64,000 nt of DNA from Thermococcus eurythermalis (GCF_000769655.1 NZ_CP008887.1:682001-746000); one strand, 5' to 3'. Counted from the stretch's first letter, positions 49,643-59,227 are shown. Numbers and translations: made by a program. Notes: generated from the letters alone by a model not told the origin.

Positions 49643-50467
49643 ATGAAAACCCCTAATGTCTCGGTGTTACTGCCTGTTGCTAATGAACCACTAAAATATG
49701 TAAAGTTAAGCCTTAGAAGTATTATTAATCAGACGTATCGAAATCTAGAAATCATCGTACTTGTTGATAGACCAGATAATAAAGAAGTTGTTGAGTATAT
49801 AAAAGCTGAGCAAGAAAGAGATAACAGAATTAGATTACACGTAAATCAACGTCCTTTAGGTCTTACGAAGACATTAAACGTTGGTATTTCAATGGCTTCT
49901 GGGGTATATATAGCTAGAATGGATGCGGATGACATAAGTCTACCAACTCGCATTGAACGTCAAGTGGCGTTTATGGAACAGAATCCCGACTATGGTTTAT
50001 GTGGTACCAAGGCATACTTTATAAACGAAGAGGGGAAACTTATACTGAATCCTAAGATTTCACTTAATAATAACATAGTTACACATGAGAACATCCAACG
50101 AGCTATATTAAGATTTAATCCATTCATACATTCATCGATTTTACTAAGAACTCAAACCTTAGAGCAAATTGGGGGTTATAATGAAAGGTTTGAAACTAGC
50201 CAGGATTATGAATTATGGCTGAGGGTATGTAGAAGATATAAATGCTATATACTCCCTAAACGTTTGATTCTCTATAGAATACGAACTCATGGAATTAGCT
50301 ACAGCAAGATGAGGACTTCTCTTAAATATTCTCTTTGTGCTAGATACTTGGCGATAACAAAATACGGGTATCCCAAGTGGGGGATTATATATTTAATTTG
50401 GCCAACAATTTCATATATTGTGCCAGTACGAATTAAGCAAATAATCTTTAGGAGGCATCTGAGATGA
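49643..50467 (+). CDS. GT2 glycosyltransferase
   Basis: The protein has 274 residues. The GT-A motifs are VSVLLPVANEPLKYVKLSL, LVDRPDNKE, the DxD in ARMDADDISLP (Asp94, Asp96) and the acceptor-site block ETSQDYELWLRVC. It resembles bacterial and archaeal enzymes that add hexoses to surface glycans. GGTGG precedes the ATG and the end overlaps the next gene by four bases (ATGA). Confidence 0.9.
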   Translation: MKTPNVSVLLPVANEPLKYVKLSLRSIINQTYRNLEIIVLVDRPDNKEVVEYIKAEQERDNRIRLHVNQRPLGLTKTLNVGISMASGVYIARMDADDISLPTRIERQVAFMEQNPDYGLCGTKAYFINEEGKLILNPKISLNNNIVTHENIQRAILRFNPFIHSSILLRTQTLEQIGGYNERFETSQDYELWLRVCRRYKCYILPKRLILYRIRTHGISYSKMRTSLKYSLCARYLAITKYGYPKWGIIYLIWPTISYIVPVRIKQIIFRRHLR

Positions 50468-51594
50468 ATAAAAAACTTAAAATTGGATTAATCTTTACCT
50501 TTAACGTTTCCCTAAAAACGTGGAAAGAAAAAGGTCTTTTCTCAAGAGAAATTAGACTGTATGAGGAACTTTTAAATCAGAACCCAAATTTGGAATTGTA
50601 CCTTTTTACCTATGGGGAGCACGACAGAGAATATGAACAAGAGCTCCCAGCAAATATAACTGTTGTTCCAATGCCGAGGATTTTTAACTGTTATTTTGGT
50701 AAGATCCTATACTCGGTTTTAATGCCATTAATTCACCGAAACTTGTTTAAGGATCTCGATATTATAAAAACCAACCAGATGATTGGTGCATGGACAGCCA
50801 TGATAGCGTCTTGGCTTTTTAAAAAACCATTGATTGTCAGAACTGGGTATACTTGGAGCCTGTTCGAGAAAAATAAAATCAAAAAAATCATTGCAGATTT
50901 ATTGGAGAGTATTTCATGTAAAAAGGCAGATGTGTATTTAGTTGCCTCTCGTGAGGATAAAATGTATCTTCTTAGGAAACACAAATGCGAGGTATGTAAA
51001 ATATTGCCAAATTATGTGGATACTAATAGATTTAGACCACTTTCTGTTTCAAAGCAAAGATTATCTGCTGTATTTGTAGGTAGGTTTGTTTCTCAAAAAA
51101 ATTTAGATGTTTTGATACAAAGTCTTGAGAAGTTACCAAGTGTATGTCTCTCTCTTTATGGTCATGGGGAGTTATTGGGGTATCTCGAGCAATTAGCAAG
51201 GGCTCTTAGAGTCTGTGTGCATTTTTTTGCTCCAGTTCCTAATGAAGAGATTCCCCTTATTCTAAACAAGTATCAAATATTTGTACTCCCATCATTATAT
51301 GAAGGCATGCCTAAGGCTTTGCTTGAGGCTATGTCTTGTGGTCTTGCGTGTATTGCCACTAACGTTCCAGGTAATAGAGAAGTTATTGACCATATGAAAA
51401 CTGGACTGCTCGTAGATGTTTCTCTTGATTCGATCAGGGGGGCAATCTTTATATTGGTATTCAATCCAAAATTGGCCAAAAAGCTTGGTCGAACTGCAAG
51501 GAATAAACTTATGAAAGATTATAGTTTACAAGTAATTGCCAAACAAGAACTCTGCTTATACCATGCTATAACTAATAGGGGTGTTCATAAATGA
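50464..51594 (+). CDS. GT4 glycosyltransferase
   Basis: The protein has 376 residues with a GT-B fold. Recognisable blocks are LPNYVDTNRFRPL, AVFVGRFVSQKNLDVL, LYGHGELLGYLEQL and the E-x7-E in YEGMPKALLEAMSCG. The N-terminal domain is diverged and lacks the usual glycine-rich turn (FNVSLKTWKEKGLFSRE), as often in enzymes with a different acceptor. It overlaps both neighbours by four bases, so the run 49643-52553 is one tightly coupled unit. Confidence 0.88.
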   Translation: MNKKLKIGLIFTFNVSLKTWKEKGLFSREIRLYEELLNQNPNLELYLFTYGEHDREYEQELPANITVVPMPRIFNCYFGKILYSVLMPLIHRNLFKDLDIIKTNQMIGAWTAMIASWLFKKPLIVRTGYTWSLFEKNKIKKIIADLLESISCKKADVYLVASREDKMYLLRKHKCEVCKILPNYVDTNRFRPLSVSKQRLSAVFVGRFVSQKNLDVLIQSLEKLPSVCLSLYGHGELLGYLEQLARALRVCVHFFAPVPNEEIPLILNKYQIFVLPSLYEGMPKALLEAMSCGLACIATNVPGNREVIDHMKTGLLVDVSLDSIRGAIFILVFNPKLAKKLGRTARNKLMKDYSLQVIAKQELCLYHAITNRGVHK

Positions 51595-52553
51595 TATTGA
51601 TAACGGGAGTGGCTGGATTTATAGGCTTTCATTTGGCAAGAACTCTCCTTGAACAGGGGGAGGATGTTATTGGAGTTGATAACCTTAATCCCTATTACAG
51701 TGTGAAGCTAAAAGAGAAAAGATTGGAAATCTTGAGTGAGTATTCAAACTTTTCCTTTATAAAGACGGATCTTGGAAACTGGAATGAGTTTTATTCTTCG
51801 CTTAAGGATGTTCCAATTGATTTAATAGTGCATCTTGGGGCTCAGGCGGGGGTAAGGTACTCTCTAGAAAATCCATGGGTATATATTCACTCAAATGAAT
51901 ACGGGACACTCAACGTATTTGAACTAGCAAGAAGAAAAGATGTTGAACAAGTTGTTTATGCATCTTCATCCTCAGTATATGGAGGGAATACTAAGATACC
52001 ATTTTCGGAAAACGATAGGGTGGACAAACCGATATCACTCTATGCAGCAACAAAAAGAGCAAATGAGCTGATGGCTTATACGTACCATCACCTTTATGGT
52101 ACAAGAATGATAGGGTTACGATTCTTCACGGTTTATGGTGAATTTGGTCGCCCTGATATGGCGTATTTTAAGTTTGCCAAGAATATAATGCTTGGTAAGG
52201 AGATTGAGATCTATGGATATGGAAAGTTAAAGAGGGATTTTACTTATATCTCCGACATTGTAGAGGGAATTAAGAGAGCGATGAGCCTGGACACGGAGTA
52301 CGAAATAATAAACCTTGGTAACAATAGGCCCGTAGAACTAGACTATTTTGTATCCCTGCTTGAAAAGTATCTGGGAAAGGAGGCCAAGAAAAAGTACGTT
52401 GAAAAGCCAAAGGCTGACGTTGAGATAACTTATGCAGACATAACAAAGGCGAAAGAGATTTTGGGATGGGAACCAAAAGTAAAAATTGAAGATGGCTTGA
52501 AGAAGTTCTGCGACTGGTTCGTAAAAAATTGGGAGTGGATAAAAACCATTTGA
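51591..52553 (+). CDS. NAD-dependent nucleotide-sugar epimerase, UDP-glucuronate 4-epimerase-like
   Basis: This 320-residue protein is a short-chain dehydrogenase of the extended type. The NAD motif is GVAGFIGFH, and DNLNPYYSVKLKEKRL is the signature of CapI/GAE-like UDP-glucuronate 4-epimerases. The catalytic residues are Ser near 127, Tyr151 and Lys155 (YAATK). It would interconvert UDP-glucuronate and UDP-galacturonate, using the product of Ugd encoded at 56718. The last third of the gene is richer in GC than the rest, which may mark a recombination joint. Confidence 0.85.
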   Translation: MILITGVAGFIGFHLARTLLEQGEDVIGVDNLNPYYSVKLKEKRLEILSEYSNFSFIKTDLGNWNEFYSSLKDVPIDLIVHLGAQAGVRYSLENPWVYIHSNEYGTLNVFELARRKDVEQVVYASSSSVYGGNTKIPFSENDRVDKPISLYAATKRANELMAYTYHHLYGTRMIGLRFFTVYGEFGRPDMAYFKFAKNIMLGKEIEIYGYGKLKRDFTYISDIVEGIKRAMSLDTEYEIINLGNNRPVELDYFVSLLEKYLGKEAKKKYVEKPKADVEITYADITKAKEILGWEPKVKIEDGLKKFCDWFVKNWEWIKTI

Positions 52554-52559
52554 CCGAAA

Positions 52560-53078
52560 TTGTTTGTGGGGGAATATATTATGAATATGGAGTATGTCCT
52601 GAGTTCCTTAAGAAAAATTAGATATAGACGATATATACAGTTCGGTAAAGGAGTGCGGATATATGGGAGACTAATTATAATAGGGAAGAAAAAAAATATA
52701 AAAATTGGAGATTATTCAACATTAAATGAGGGTGTTCTCCTAAACGCAAGAGATAAAATAATAATAGGCAGATACTGCCGTATTTCACCGTATGCTCAAT
52801 TACATACTGGGGGACTTGACTTAACTAAGCCTTATACAAATAGGCCTCATATATCTAAGCCAATAATAATAGAAGACGGTGTTTGGATAGGGGCTGGAGC
52901 AATCATTCTTCCAGGAGTTAAAATCGGAGAAGGTAGTGTTATAGCTGCTGGTGCCGTTGTCACGAAAGATGTTCCACCTTATGAACTTTGGGGGGGGTGT
53001 TCCTGCAAAAAAGATAAAAGACCTGAAATAAAATGGAAATGGACAATAAAACGAATACTACTGAGTGTAGGAGGGTGA
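52560..53078 (+). CDS. Left-handed beta-helix acyltransferase with out-of-frame C-terminus
   Basis: The frame of 172 codons begins with the ATG at 52560-52586 region (MEYVLSSLRKIRYRRYIQ preferred). Hexapeptide repeats and IEDGVWIGAGAIILPGVKIG identify an O-acetyltransferase of the WbbJ/maltose acetyltransferase type. After PPYELWGG the expected family ending VPAKKIKDLK is present in the DNA, but in another frame: a run of eight G (52990-52997) shifts the reading by one, giving CSCKKDKRPEIKWK instead. With seven G the protein would end near 53032. The repeat core is complete either way. Confidence 0.78.
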   Translation: MFVGEYIMNMEYVLSSLRKIRYRRYIQFGKGVRIYGRLIIIGKKKNIKIGDYSTLNEGVLLNARDKIIIGRYCRISPYAQLHTGGLDLTKPYTNRPHISKPIIIEDGVWIGAGAIILPGVKIGEGSVIAAGAVVTKDVPPYELWGGCSCKKDKRPEIKWKWTIKRILLSVGG

Positions 53079-53082
53079 TGAA

Positions 53083-53835
53083 ATGAGCTATAACCTTGGA
53101 ATATTAAAAACTTTGTTGTGTGATCGAAAATTCAGAGTACCACGTATGTGGTCTAATAATGAACTTAAAAAATTTGCTCATTTATTTAGTGGCAGGGTTA
53201 TTAATGTAAGCGGTTGGAAAGATATTGATAAGGAGGGTAGCAGGTACAAAGATTATTTTGTGAATGCTGAAGAATACTGGATTTCAAATTATAAATCGGA
53301 ATATCGGGGTTTTCAAGGGACTCTGGAAAATGAAATATTCTTGGATTTAACGCAACCCTTGCCTAAAGAATTAAGACATAAATTTGATGTTGTATTTAAT
53401 CATACTACACTAGAACATATATTCGATGTATTTACAGCTTTTAAAAATCTATGTGAATTAAGCAAAGACATAGTTATAATAGTTGTTCCGTTTATCCAAG
53501 AGCAACATGCGGATTATGGGGATTACTGGCGATTTACACCACTTGCTATAAGAGAATTATTTAAAAGAAACGGGTTGGAACTTATATATATAAATTTTAA
53601 TGACTGGTCTAATAGTAGCATTTACATCTTTGCAATTGGATCAAGACACCCAGATAAATGGGAAAAAATACGAAATCACCCCGATAATAAACTGAATTAT
53701 ATTGATAATTATTTTGTTGGAACAAAAATAATTAGAAACTCAATTCTATATAACATTTTTACAATCACTAAAAACTGCTTGCAATATTTGAAAAATTTAA
53801 GATATAAAATAAAAATGCGAAACGTAAAACGTTGA
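53083..53835 (+). CDS. Class I SAM-dependent methyltransferase-like protein
   Basis: The protein has 250 residues. The central block FDVVFNHTTLEHIFDVFTAF is the post-II region of Methyltransf_11-type enzymes, and VIIVVPFIQEQHADYGDYWRF follows as in sugar-modifying methyltransferases. The SAM-binding glycine loop is weak (SGRVINVSGWKDIDKE), so cofactor binding is not certain. GGAGGGTGATGA precedes the ATG. It is the last gene of the plus-strand run and lies in AT-rich DNA. Confidence 0.72.
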   Translation: MSYNLGILKTLLCDRKFRVPRMWSNNELKKFAHLFSGRVINVSGWKDIDKEGSRYKDYFVNAEEYWISNYKSEYRGFQGTLENEIFLDLTQPLPKELRHKFDVVFNHTTLEHIFDVFTAFKNLCELSKDIVIIVVPFIQEQHADYGDYWRFTPLAIRELFKRNGLELIYINFNDWSNSSIYIFAIGSRHPDKWEKIRNHPDNKLNYIDNYFVGTKIIRNSILYNIFTITKNCLQYLKNLRYKIKMRNVKR

Positions 53836-54114
53836 ACATTACAAATATTGTATCTCTCCCAAATTACGTTCTCAATTAACTTCTGTAAACTCTCTTTCTC
53901 TAAAAGCCAACCAAGTAATAGACATTCATATATTACTTGTATTCATTTAATTCTAATAGATGGCCTTTAATACGTTGGATTAGCTCTCTTTCTATGTCCG
54001 AGAGAGATTAAATTGCTTGTCGTTTGTGGATTTAAATAATCTCTGAGTTGTAGATGAGACTTCCGGTGTGCATTTATTTGCAATTTTCTCTTTAAAAAGA
54101 ATGAAGAGTTATAC
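53836..54114. other. Gene-free AT-rich gap between convergent runs
   Basis: Between the ends of two convergent runs lie 279 bases with no convincing gene. On the minus strand a short frame ending NEYK (IERELIQRIKGHLLELNEYK, about 24 codons around 53935-54010) has coding character but no start and may be a relic. T-rich tracts near both gene ends could terminate transcription. Confidence 0.4.
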
Positions 54115-55005
54115 CTACAGCTTTACAGCACTTTTCAAATCTTCACGTATTTTGTTGAGAATTGCATTTAGAAGATTTGAGAGTCCCGAGTACATCTCTT
54201 TGTAATATATAAATTTGTCTTTATTGTCCTTTATGAACTCTAGCAATTCTCTGTATGTTAATTCTAGATTGTTTATCTCCTTTTTCTCTTCAATATTTAA
54301 CTCTTTAAAAATCTCTTGGTACTGATCGTAGCTCAATTTCGGTTTTTTCACCTTGTTTTTTCGTGCATACTCAATTGCTAGATATGCAACTTCAAAATCT
54401 AAATTGGTTTTACGTAACTTTTCAAACCTAGACTCCAAATATTTTCTTGTTGTTGAAGAAGATTTAAAGTATCTTGTGATGACTCGCCTAAATATGTCTC
54501 TCCTATATTGCTCAAACTCGTGAAGTGCCGATGGATAATCAAAATCAATTGAAAGATACCCCAATCTGCGCATCCTTTTAACAACGAACGTTTCTGGTCT
54601 CAATGAAACAGACTCATCTTGTATAAGTTTGATAGCCACTTGCAAATGACTAGTTCTATACAGACGGGGACCATTGCGTATAATTAGTCCAGATAAATAG
54701 TCATAAGCCAAAGGGTTCATAAAAAATATTTTATTTGGCAACCTCTCCATAGCTTCGACCATAACCCCTAATGTATTTGGCAGAATAATCATATCGGCAT
54801 CTATGAAAAATGTATATTTTTTACCGTATTCAAGCGCTAGCTTATATCCTTCTTCTAAAGCCTTGGAAAAGGGAGATATATTTTTTACGTAAATGATGTT
54901 CTCTTTGTCTATTCCATTTTGTAGCACGGCATATTCACATAATTTTTCGGTTCTTTCTCCAGTACTCCTAATAACTACCAAAATGTCATCTAGATCCAAA
55001 GACAT
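54115..55005 (-). CDS. GT-A-like glycosyltransferase, unclassified
   Basis: The protein has 296 residues. The N-terminal third has a GT-A-like pattern: ILVVIRSTGERTEKL as first strand and a DxD at Asp69-Asp71 in FFIDADMIILPN. A long helical C-terminal region (LRKTNLDFEVAYLAIEYARK onward) follows and is not familiar. GGTGAT lies five bases before the ATG at 55005, directly after the previous stop. Its partner is the GT-D-type gene upstream; the two probably act on the same glycan. Confidence 0.7.
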   Translation of the reverse strand: MSLDLDDILVVIRSTGERTEKLCEYAVLQNGIDKENIIYVKNISPFSKALEEGYKLALEYGKKYTFFIDADMIILPNTLGVMVEAMERLPNKIFFMNPLAYDYLSGLIIRNGPRLYRTSHLQVAIKLIQDESVSLRPETFVVKRMRRLGYLSIDFDYPSALHEFEQYRRDIFRRVITRYFKSSSTTRKYLESRFEKLRKTNLDFEVAYLAIEYARKNKVKKPKLSYDQYQEIFKELNIEEKKEINNLELTYRELLEFIKDNKDKFIYYKEMYSGLSNLLNAILNKIREDLKSAVKL

Positions 55006-55015
55006 TTTTATCACC

Positions 55016-55861
55016 TTAAACACTTAGTGACTTCATGTGATATTTCTTCAACGTTTCTAGGTGAATAACCCGAAACGAATCAAAATAATGGCCTATATCT
55101 AGAACCCAATATCCTCTATCTGAAAGGATGTAACTTAAAACTTTTCCTGTTGGGCCCGCTGATATTAATATTGGATTCTTACAATGGGTATGAATCTCAT
55201 GAATTCTGTCTATGATATTGTGCAATTCTAAAAATGCATTCCTTTTGGGTATGTTTATGTAATTTAGCGTAATATCCTTTGTGAGATTATATTTGTCACT
55301 AGTTGTTTTCCAGAGGTAAGTAACTGTATGTCTTGTATACTCATTTGCAACGATGGTTATTTCATCCGGACATGGCCTTATGCGCAACAAAATTTTCTCG
55401 AAGATATTCACGCCTATTCTAGCAAGGTGACGAAAGACAAATGCATCTCCGTATATGGTATTTGGGTCAAAATATCTAGAGAATACAATTTTAAATGGAA
55501 TCCAAAAATGAGTTTTTTTCCATTTTTTGAGGGTTTCTGAATCCATTACAAGGTATCGCCATGGAATTCCCAGGACGTAGGGTGATTTATCATTATATTC
55601 TTTTAAAATCCTTTTTAGATAGTATGCTAATTCCGGCGTGTACTCCTGAAAGCGTATATCAAATCCTAAGAGTAGCGATATTTCTCCATCCCCGAATCTA
55701 ATTATGCTTTTTCTGTTTTTTACCACGGTACTAATGGTTTCTACTAGATTAAGAAAATTATCTGAGTGAAAGTCGATATCTACAACGCCACTTAAGACTG
55801 TAGCATATTTAAGATAAAATAAAGGATGTTTTACAAACGCTTTCATAAACTTAAGCTTCAT
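55016..55861 (-). CDS. GT-D-fold glycosyltransferase (DUF1792-like)
   Basis: The protein has 281 residues. SIIRFGDGEISLLLG (RFGDGE at 55-60) is the nucleotide-sugar and metal site described for GT-D enzymes, and ILISAGPTGKVLSYIL with VLDIGHYFDSF near the C-terminus completes the family pattern. Known members add glucose in bacterial adhesin glycans; in an archaeal surface-glycan cluster a comparable transferase step is plausible. The ATG overlaps the galU stop by four bases (ATGA). Confidence 0.82.
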   Translation of the reverse strand: MKLKFMKAFVKHPLFYLKYATVLSGVVDIDFHSDNFLNLVETISTVVKNRKSIIRFGDGEISLLLGFDIRFQEYTPELAYYLKRILKEYNDKSPYVLGIPWRYLVMDSETLKKWKKTHFWIPFKIVFSRYFDPNTIYGDAFVFRHLARIGVNIFEKILLRIRPCPDEITIVANEYTRHTVTYLWKTTSDKYNLTKDITLNYINIPKRNAFLELHNIIDRIHEIHTHCKNPILISAGPTGKVLSYILSDRGYWVLDIGHYFDSFRVIHLETLKKYHMKSLSV

Positions 55862-56721
55862 TTGCCTTCCCACCTATTTAAGCTTGGGATAACAACTTTT
55901 CTAACCCACTCTGTGAAACTTTCTCCAATCTCCTTATCCTCAAGTGCAAGCTCAACATTTGCCTTCAGCCATTCCAGCTTATTTCCAATGTCGTATCTCC
56001 TACCGGGATAGAGGTAACCATATACTGCAACATCTTTTGCCATATCTCTAAGTGCATCCGTAAGCTGGATCTCGCCTCCATATCCGGGTTTTGTCCTCTC
56101 AAGATATTCAAATATTTCGGGAGTTAAGACATATCTTCCAAGTGTGGCTATATCCGAGGGAGCCTCTTCAACTTTTGGCTTCTCAATCATATTCTCAATT
56201 TTATATATGCCTGGCTCGATCTCTTTTCCCTGTATTATACCATGATAAGGAATTCTTTCCTTGGGAACCCTTTCAACCGCTATTATTGAGCTTCTATATT
56301 TTTTGAAGACGTCTATTAGCATTTTTGTACATGGTGGGATTGTTATATTATCTCCCAATAATAGCGCAAAGGGCTCGTCTTCTACGAAAGGTTTTGCATA
56401 TTTAACAGCATCTCCTAATCCTTTTTGCTCTCTCTGTCGTACAAAAAATATGTCAACTTCTGCAAGAATTCTGTCCAGCTCTTCCATGTATTTATTTTTC
56501 TTTTTAATCTCACTCCGATCAAAATGATCCTCAATAGCACGTTTGTGCTTTCCGGTTATTATTAATATTTCCCGAATCCCAGAGTAATATGCCTCTTCCA
56601 CAACATATTGAATCACTGGCTTATGAACCACCGGAACCATTTCCTTCGGCTGTGCCCGTGTTATTGGCAGCATTCTTGTTCCCAATCCTGCAGCTGGAAT
56701 AACAGCTTTCCTAACCTTCAC
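55858..56721 (-). CDS. galU: UTP-glucose-1-phosphate uridylyltransferase
   Basis: The protein has about 287 residues. It makes UDP-glucose from UTP and glucose-1-phosphate. The signature is VIPAAGLGTRMLPITRAQPKEMVPV, with VIQYVVEEAYYSGI and later LLGDNITIPP and PGYGGEIQLTDAL. I take the GTG at 56721, in a GTGA overlap with the ugd stop, as the start. Product and substrate link it to Ugd, which precedes it in the operon: GalU feeds UDP-glucose to the dehydrogenase. Confidence 0.94.
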   Translation of the reverse strand: MKVRKAVIPAAGLGTRMLPITRAQPKEMVPVVHKPVIQYVVEEAYYSGIREILIITGKHKRAIEDHFDRSEIKKKNKYMEELDRILAEVDIFFVRQREQKGLGDAVKYAKPFVEDEPFALLLGDNITIPPCTKMLIDVFKKYRSSIIAVERVPKERIPYHGIIQGKEIEPGIYKIENMIEKPKVEEAPSDIATLGRYVLTPEIFEYLERTKPGYGGEIQLTDALRDMAKDVAVYGYLYPGRRYDIGNKLEWLKANVELALEDKEIGESFTEWVRKVVIPSLNRWEGK

Positions 56722-57989
56722 CAGCAAACCCCCTCATAGATTTTTGCTGTTTTTTCAGCACTTCTAATTCTTCTCCCATCGATCACGATCTTTCCAGAGT
56801 AATCTAGCTCCTCAAACTCAGGCCACTCAGTTACAATTAAAATCACATCAGTCTTTTCCAGAACCTCTTGAGCTGAGTTAGCGTATTCGATTTGTGAGAA
56901 TAAGCGCTTAAAGTTTTTCATTGCTTTAGGATCATAGGCAATGACTTTTGCTCCCTCCTCCAGAAGTTTTTCCACGATAATTATTGACCTTGCCTCCCTA
57001 ATATCATCAGTGTTAGGTTTAAATGCCAAACCCAAAATACCAACAGTCTTTCCTTTTAACTCCGGAACGTGCTTCTTTAAAAGCCCAATCAATTTTAATG
57101 GTTGTTTTTCATTGACTTCAATTACTGCTTTCAAGATTAAGGGTTCTTCACCAGTTTCTTCGGCTTTCCTGATCAATGCCTTAACGTCTTTGGGGAAGCA
57201 TGAACCGCCGAAGCCGAGGCCACTCTTGAAGAAGTTGGGGCTGATCCTGTGGTCTAAACCAACACCTTCAAAGACTTTCCATGAATCAATGCCGAGCCTT
57301 TTGCAGATGTTTCCAATCTCATTGGCAAAGCTGATTTTAGTTGCAAGAAAAGCGTTGGAAGCGTATTTAATCATTTCAGCAGTTTTGATATCAACAATCA
57401 ACTTTGGAGCGTTAATTGGCTCGTAAAGCTTTTCCAAAATCTGTCTAGTTTTTTCATCCTTAACTCCAATGACTATTCTATCTGGGTTCAAGAAATCTCT
57501 TAATGCCACCCCTTCTCTCAGGAATTCTGGGTTCATTGCTAAACCAAAGTCTTCGAAAGCTTTTTTGCCAGAATGTTCCTCAATGATAGGCTTTACAACC
57601 TCCTCGGTAGTTCCTGGAAGAACAGTGCTTTTGACTACAACAACATGGTAACCTTCTTTCTCTCTCAAGGCCTTTCCAATTTCTTCGGCGGCCTTTTTAA
57701 CATAAGTCAAATCAATGCTCCCGTCTTCTCCTGATGGCGTTCCAACGCAGATGAATGTGATGTCTGAGTTTAGAATGGCCTCATGGTAGTCTTTCGTCGC
57801 ATAATATTTTCCCTTGAATTCCTTCATTAACTCTTCTAAGCCTTCCTCATAAATTGGTGGAGTAGCTTGGTTGATCATCTTAATTTTTTCGTCATCAATA
57901 TCAATGAAAACAACGTCATTTCCCAACTTAATAAAGCCCATACCTGTAACGAGACCAACATAACCCGAACCAACAATTGAAACTCTCAT
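56718..57989 (-). CDS. UDP-glucose 6-dehydrogenase (nucleotide-sugar dehydrogenase family)
   Basis: The protein has 423 residues. It oxidises UDP-glucose (or a related sugar nucleotide) to the uronate with two NAD. The NAD site is VGSGYVGLVTGMGF and the catalytic Cys264 is in GFGGSCFPKDVKAL; MNPEFLREG and IKYASNAFLATKISF are family motifs. The central and UDP-binding domains are complete. It is the partner of GalU through a four-base overlap and is coupled to the flippase upstream by another. UDP-N-acetylhexosamine as substrate is not excluded. Confidence 0.93.
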   Translation of the reverse strand: MRVSIVGSGYVGLVTGMGFIKLGNDVVFIDIDDEKIKMINQATPPIYEEGLEELMKEFKGKYYATKDYHEAILNSDITFICVGTPSGEDGSIDLTYVKKAAEEIGKALREKEGYHVVVVKSTVLPGTTEEVVKPIIEEHSGKKAFEDFGLAMNPEFLREGVALRDFLNPDRIVIGVKDEKTRQILEKLYEPINAPKLIVDIKTAEMIKYASNAFLATKISFANEIGNICKRLGIDSWKVFEGVGLDHRISPNFFKSGLGFGGSCFPKDVKALIRKAEETGEEPLILKAVIEVNEKQPLKLIGLLKKHVPELKGKTVGILGLAFKPNTDDIREARSIIIVEKLLEEGAKVIAYDPKAMKNFKRLFSQIEYANSAQEVLEKTDVILIVTEWPEFEELDYSGKIVIDGRRIRSAEKTAKIYEGVCW

Positions 57990-59227
57990 TTCGACGACCC
58001 CCTAAGAGGTATTGTGTATGAACTTAAAACACTTGCTATCCCCTGGCTCACCACCGTCGCCACCGCCGCCCCCTCGGCACCGTAGTTCAGTATCAGAACG
58101 TAGTTTAGAACCACGTTCAGCAACGCCGTAAACCCCGTGATCTTTGTAAAGGTCAGCTCCCTTCCGGTCGCGTTCATGTAGCTCCCAAAGAGGGAGTTGA
58201 GGAACATGAAGGGAACTGCAAACGCTAAAATCCTCAGAACGGGAACGCTCGGCAGGAACTTCTCCCCAAAGACTATCAAAATCCCAAGCCTGGCAAAGAT
58301 ATAGTAGCCAGCCAAGCCACCAATTCCTATAAGGGCAAGCATCTGAAAGCTCTTCTTGAAGAGCGTCTCAAGTGTCTTCCTGTCCTCCTTCCACAGTCTA
58401 GCCATAGAAGGCATCGTCGTTGAGACGACTATCCCTGGGATGAACAGGGAAACCTCAATCAGCGTGAAGGCCGCCCTGTAAATTCCCGTCTCATAATCCC
58501 CCCTAAGGAGGCTGAGCATCACCATGTCCGTGCGGTAGTAGATGAGCGTGAAGAGCCCTATGAACCAGAATGGATAGGATTTCATCAGGAGGTTCTTCCA
58601 GACTTCCGGCCTAAAGCGAACCCTGAGTTCATCAACGAACCGAAGGCTCCACCTTATCCTCAGGAGTTCCCTCAGCGTATAACCAGCTAAAAGTGCAACT
58701 ATAAACGGTGAGAGGGATTTAAACACATACAAAACGGCCCCACCAACGAAGAATGCCCAGAATCTCTCAACGGCCCTCGCCATCGCCTCATACTTTGTGA
58801 CCTCATGAGCATATATGATGCGAACAAAAATCCCGGCAATCCAAGTAAGCACCGCCTCGGCTCCAGCTAAAATGATGAGAACCTTCATCCACCCCGGCTT
58901 CGGGAGGAAAAGTGTAATTCCTACAATTATTAAGAAGTTAATACCTGCTAAAACTATCTTGAAGCCTAAGACGTCTGGAAGTAGCTCTTTCAGTCTGCTT
59001 TTATCCCTCGCGACCTCACGCATGAAGTAGTAACCAACGCCCAGATCGGAGAAGATTCCAAGGAGCCCAACATAATAGAATATAAAGGAGTACTGCCCAA
59101 GTCCCTCCGGGCCGAGGGTTCTGCTCAAAATCACTATCACACCGTAGGCCAATAGCTTCGAAATAATCTCTGCCCCAAAAAGCCAGCCCGCGTTTTTGAT
59201 TAACCTTAGCTTTAAGCTCTCCGCCAT
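57986..59227 (-). CDS. Oligosaccharide flippase (Wzx-like, MOP superfamily)
   Basis: The protein has 413 residues and 12 to 14 membrane segments. LIKNAGWLFGAEIISKLLAYG and ILSRTLGPEGLGQYSFIFYY at the start are standard for Wzx-type exporters. The ATG at 59227 follows a GAGG; three codons before it in frame lack an ATG. It would export the lipid-linked glycan made by this minus-strand run. DNA composition here returns to the GC-rich type. Confidence 0.9.
   Translation of the reverse strand: MAESLKLRLIKNAGWLFGAEIISKLLAYGVIVILSRTLGPEGLGQYSFIFYYVGLLGIFSDLGVGYYFMREVARDKSRLKELLPDVLGFKIVLAGINFLIIVGITLFLPKPGWMKVLIILAGAEAVLTWIAGIFVRIIYAHEVTKYEAMARAVERFWAFFVGGAVLYVFKSLSPFIVALLAGYTLRELLRIRWSLRFVDELRVRFRPEVWKNLLMKSYPFWFIGLFTLIYYRTDMVMLSLLRGDYETGIYRAAFTLIEVSLFIPGIVVSTTMPSMARLWKEDRKTLETLFKKSFQMLALIGIGGLAGYYIFARLGILIVFGEKFLPSVPVLRILAFAVPFMFLNSLFGSYMNATGRELTFTKITGFTALLNVVLNYVLILNYGAEGAAVATVVSQGIASVLSSYTIPLRGSSK

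Noticed and set aside
53935-54010. Short minus-strand frame ending in a protein-like stretch
   Set aside because: Only about 24 codons between stops with no start codon; too short to call a gene or a definite relic.
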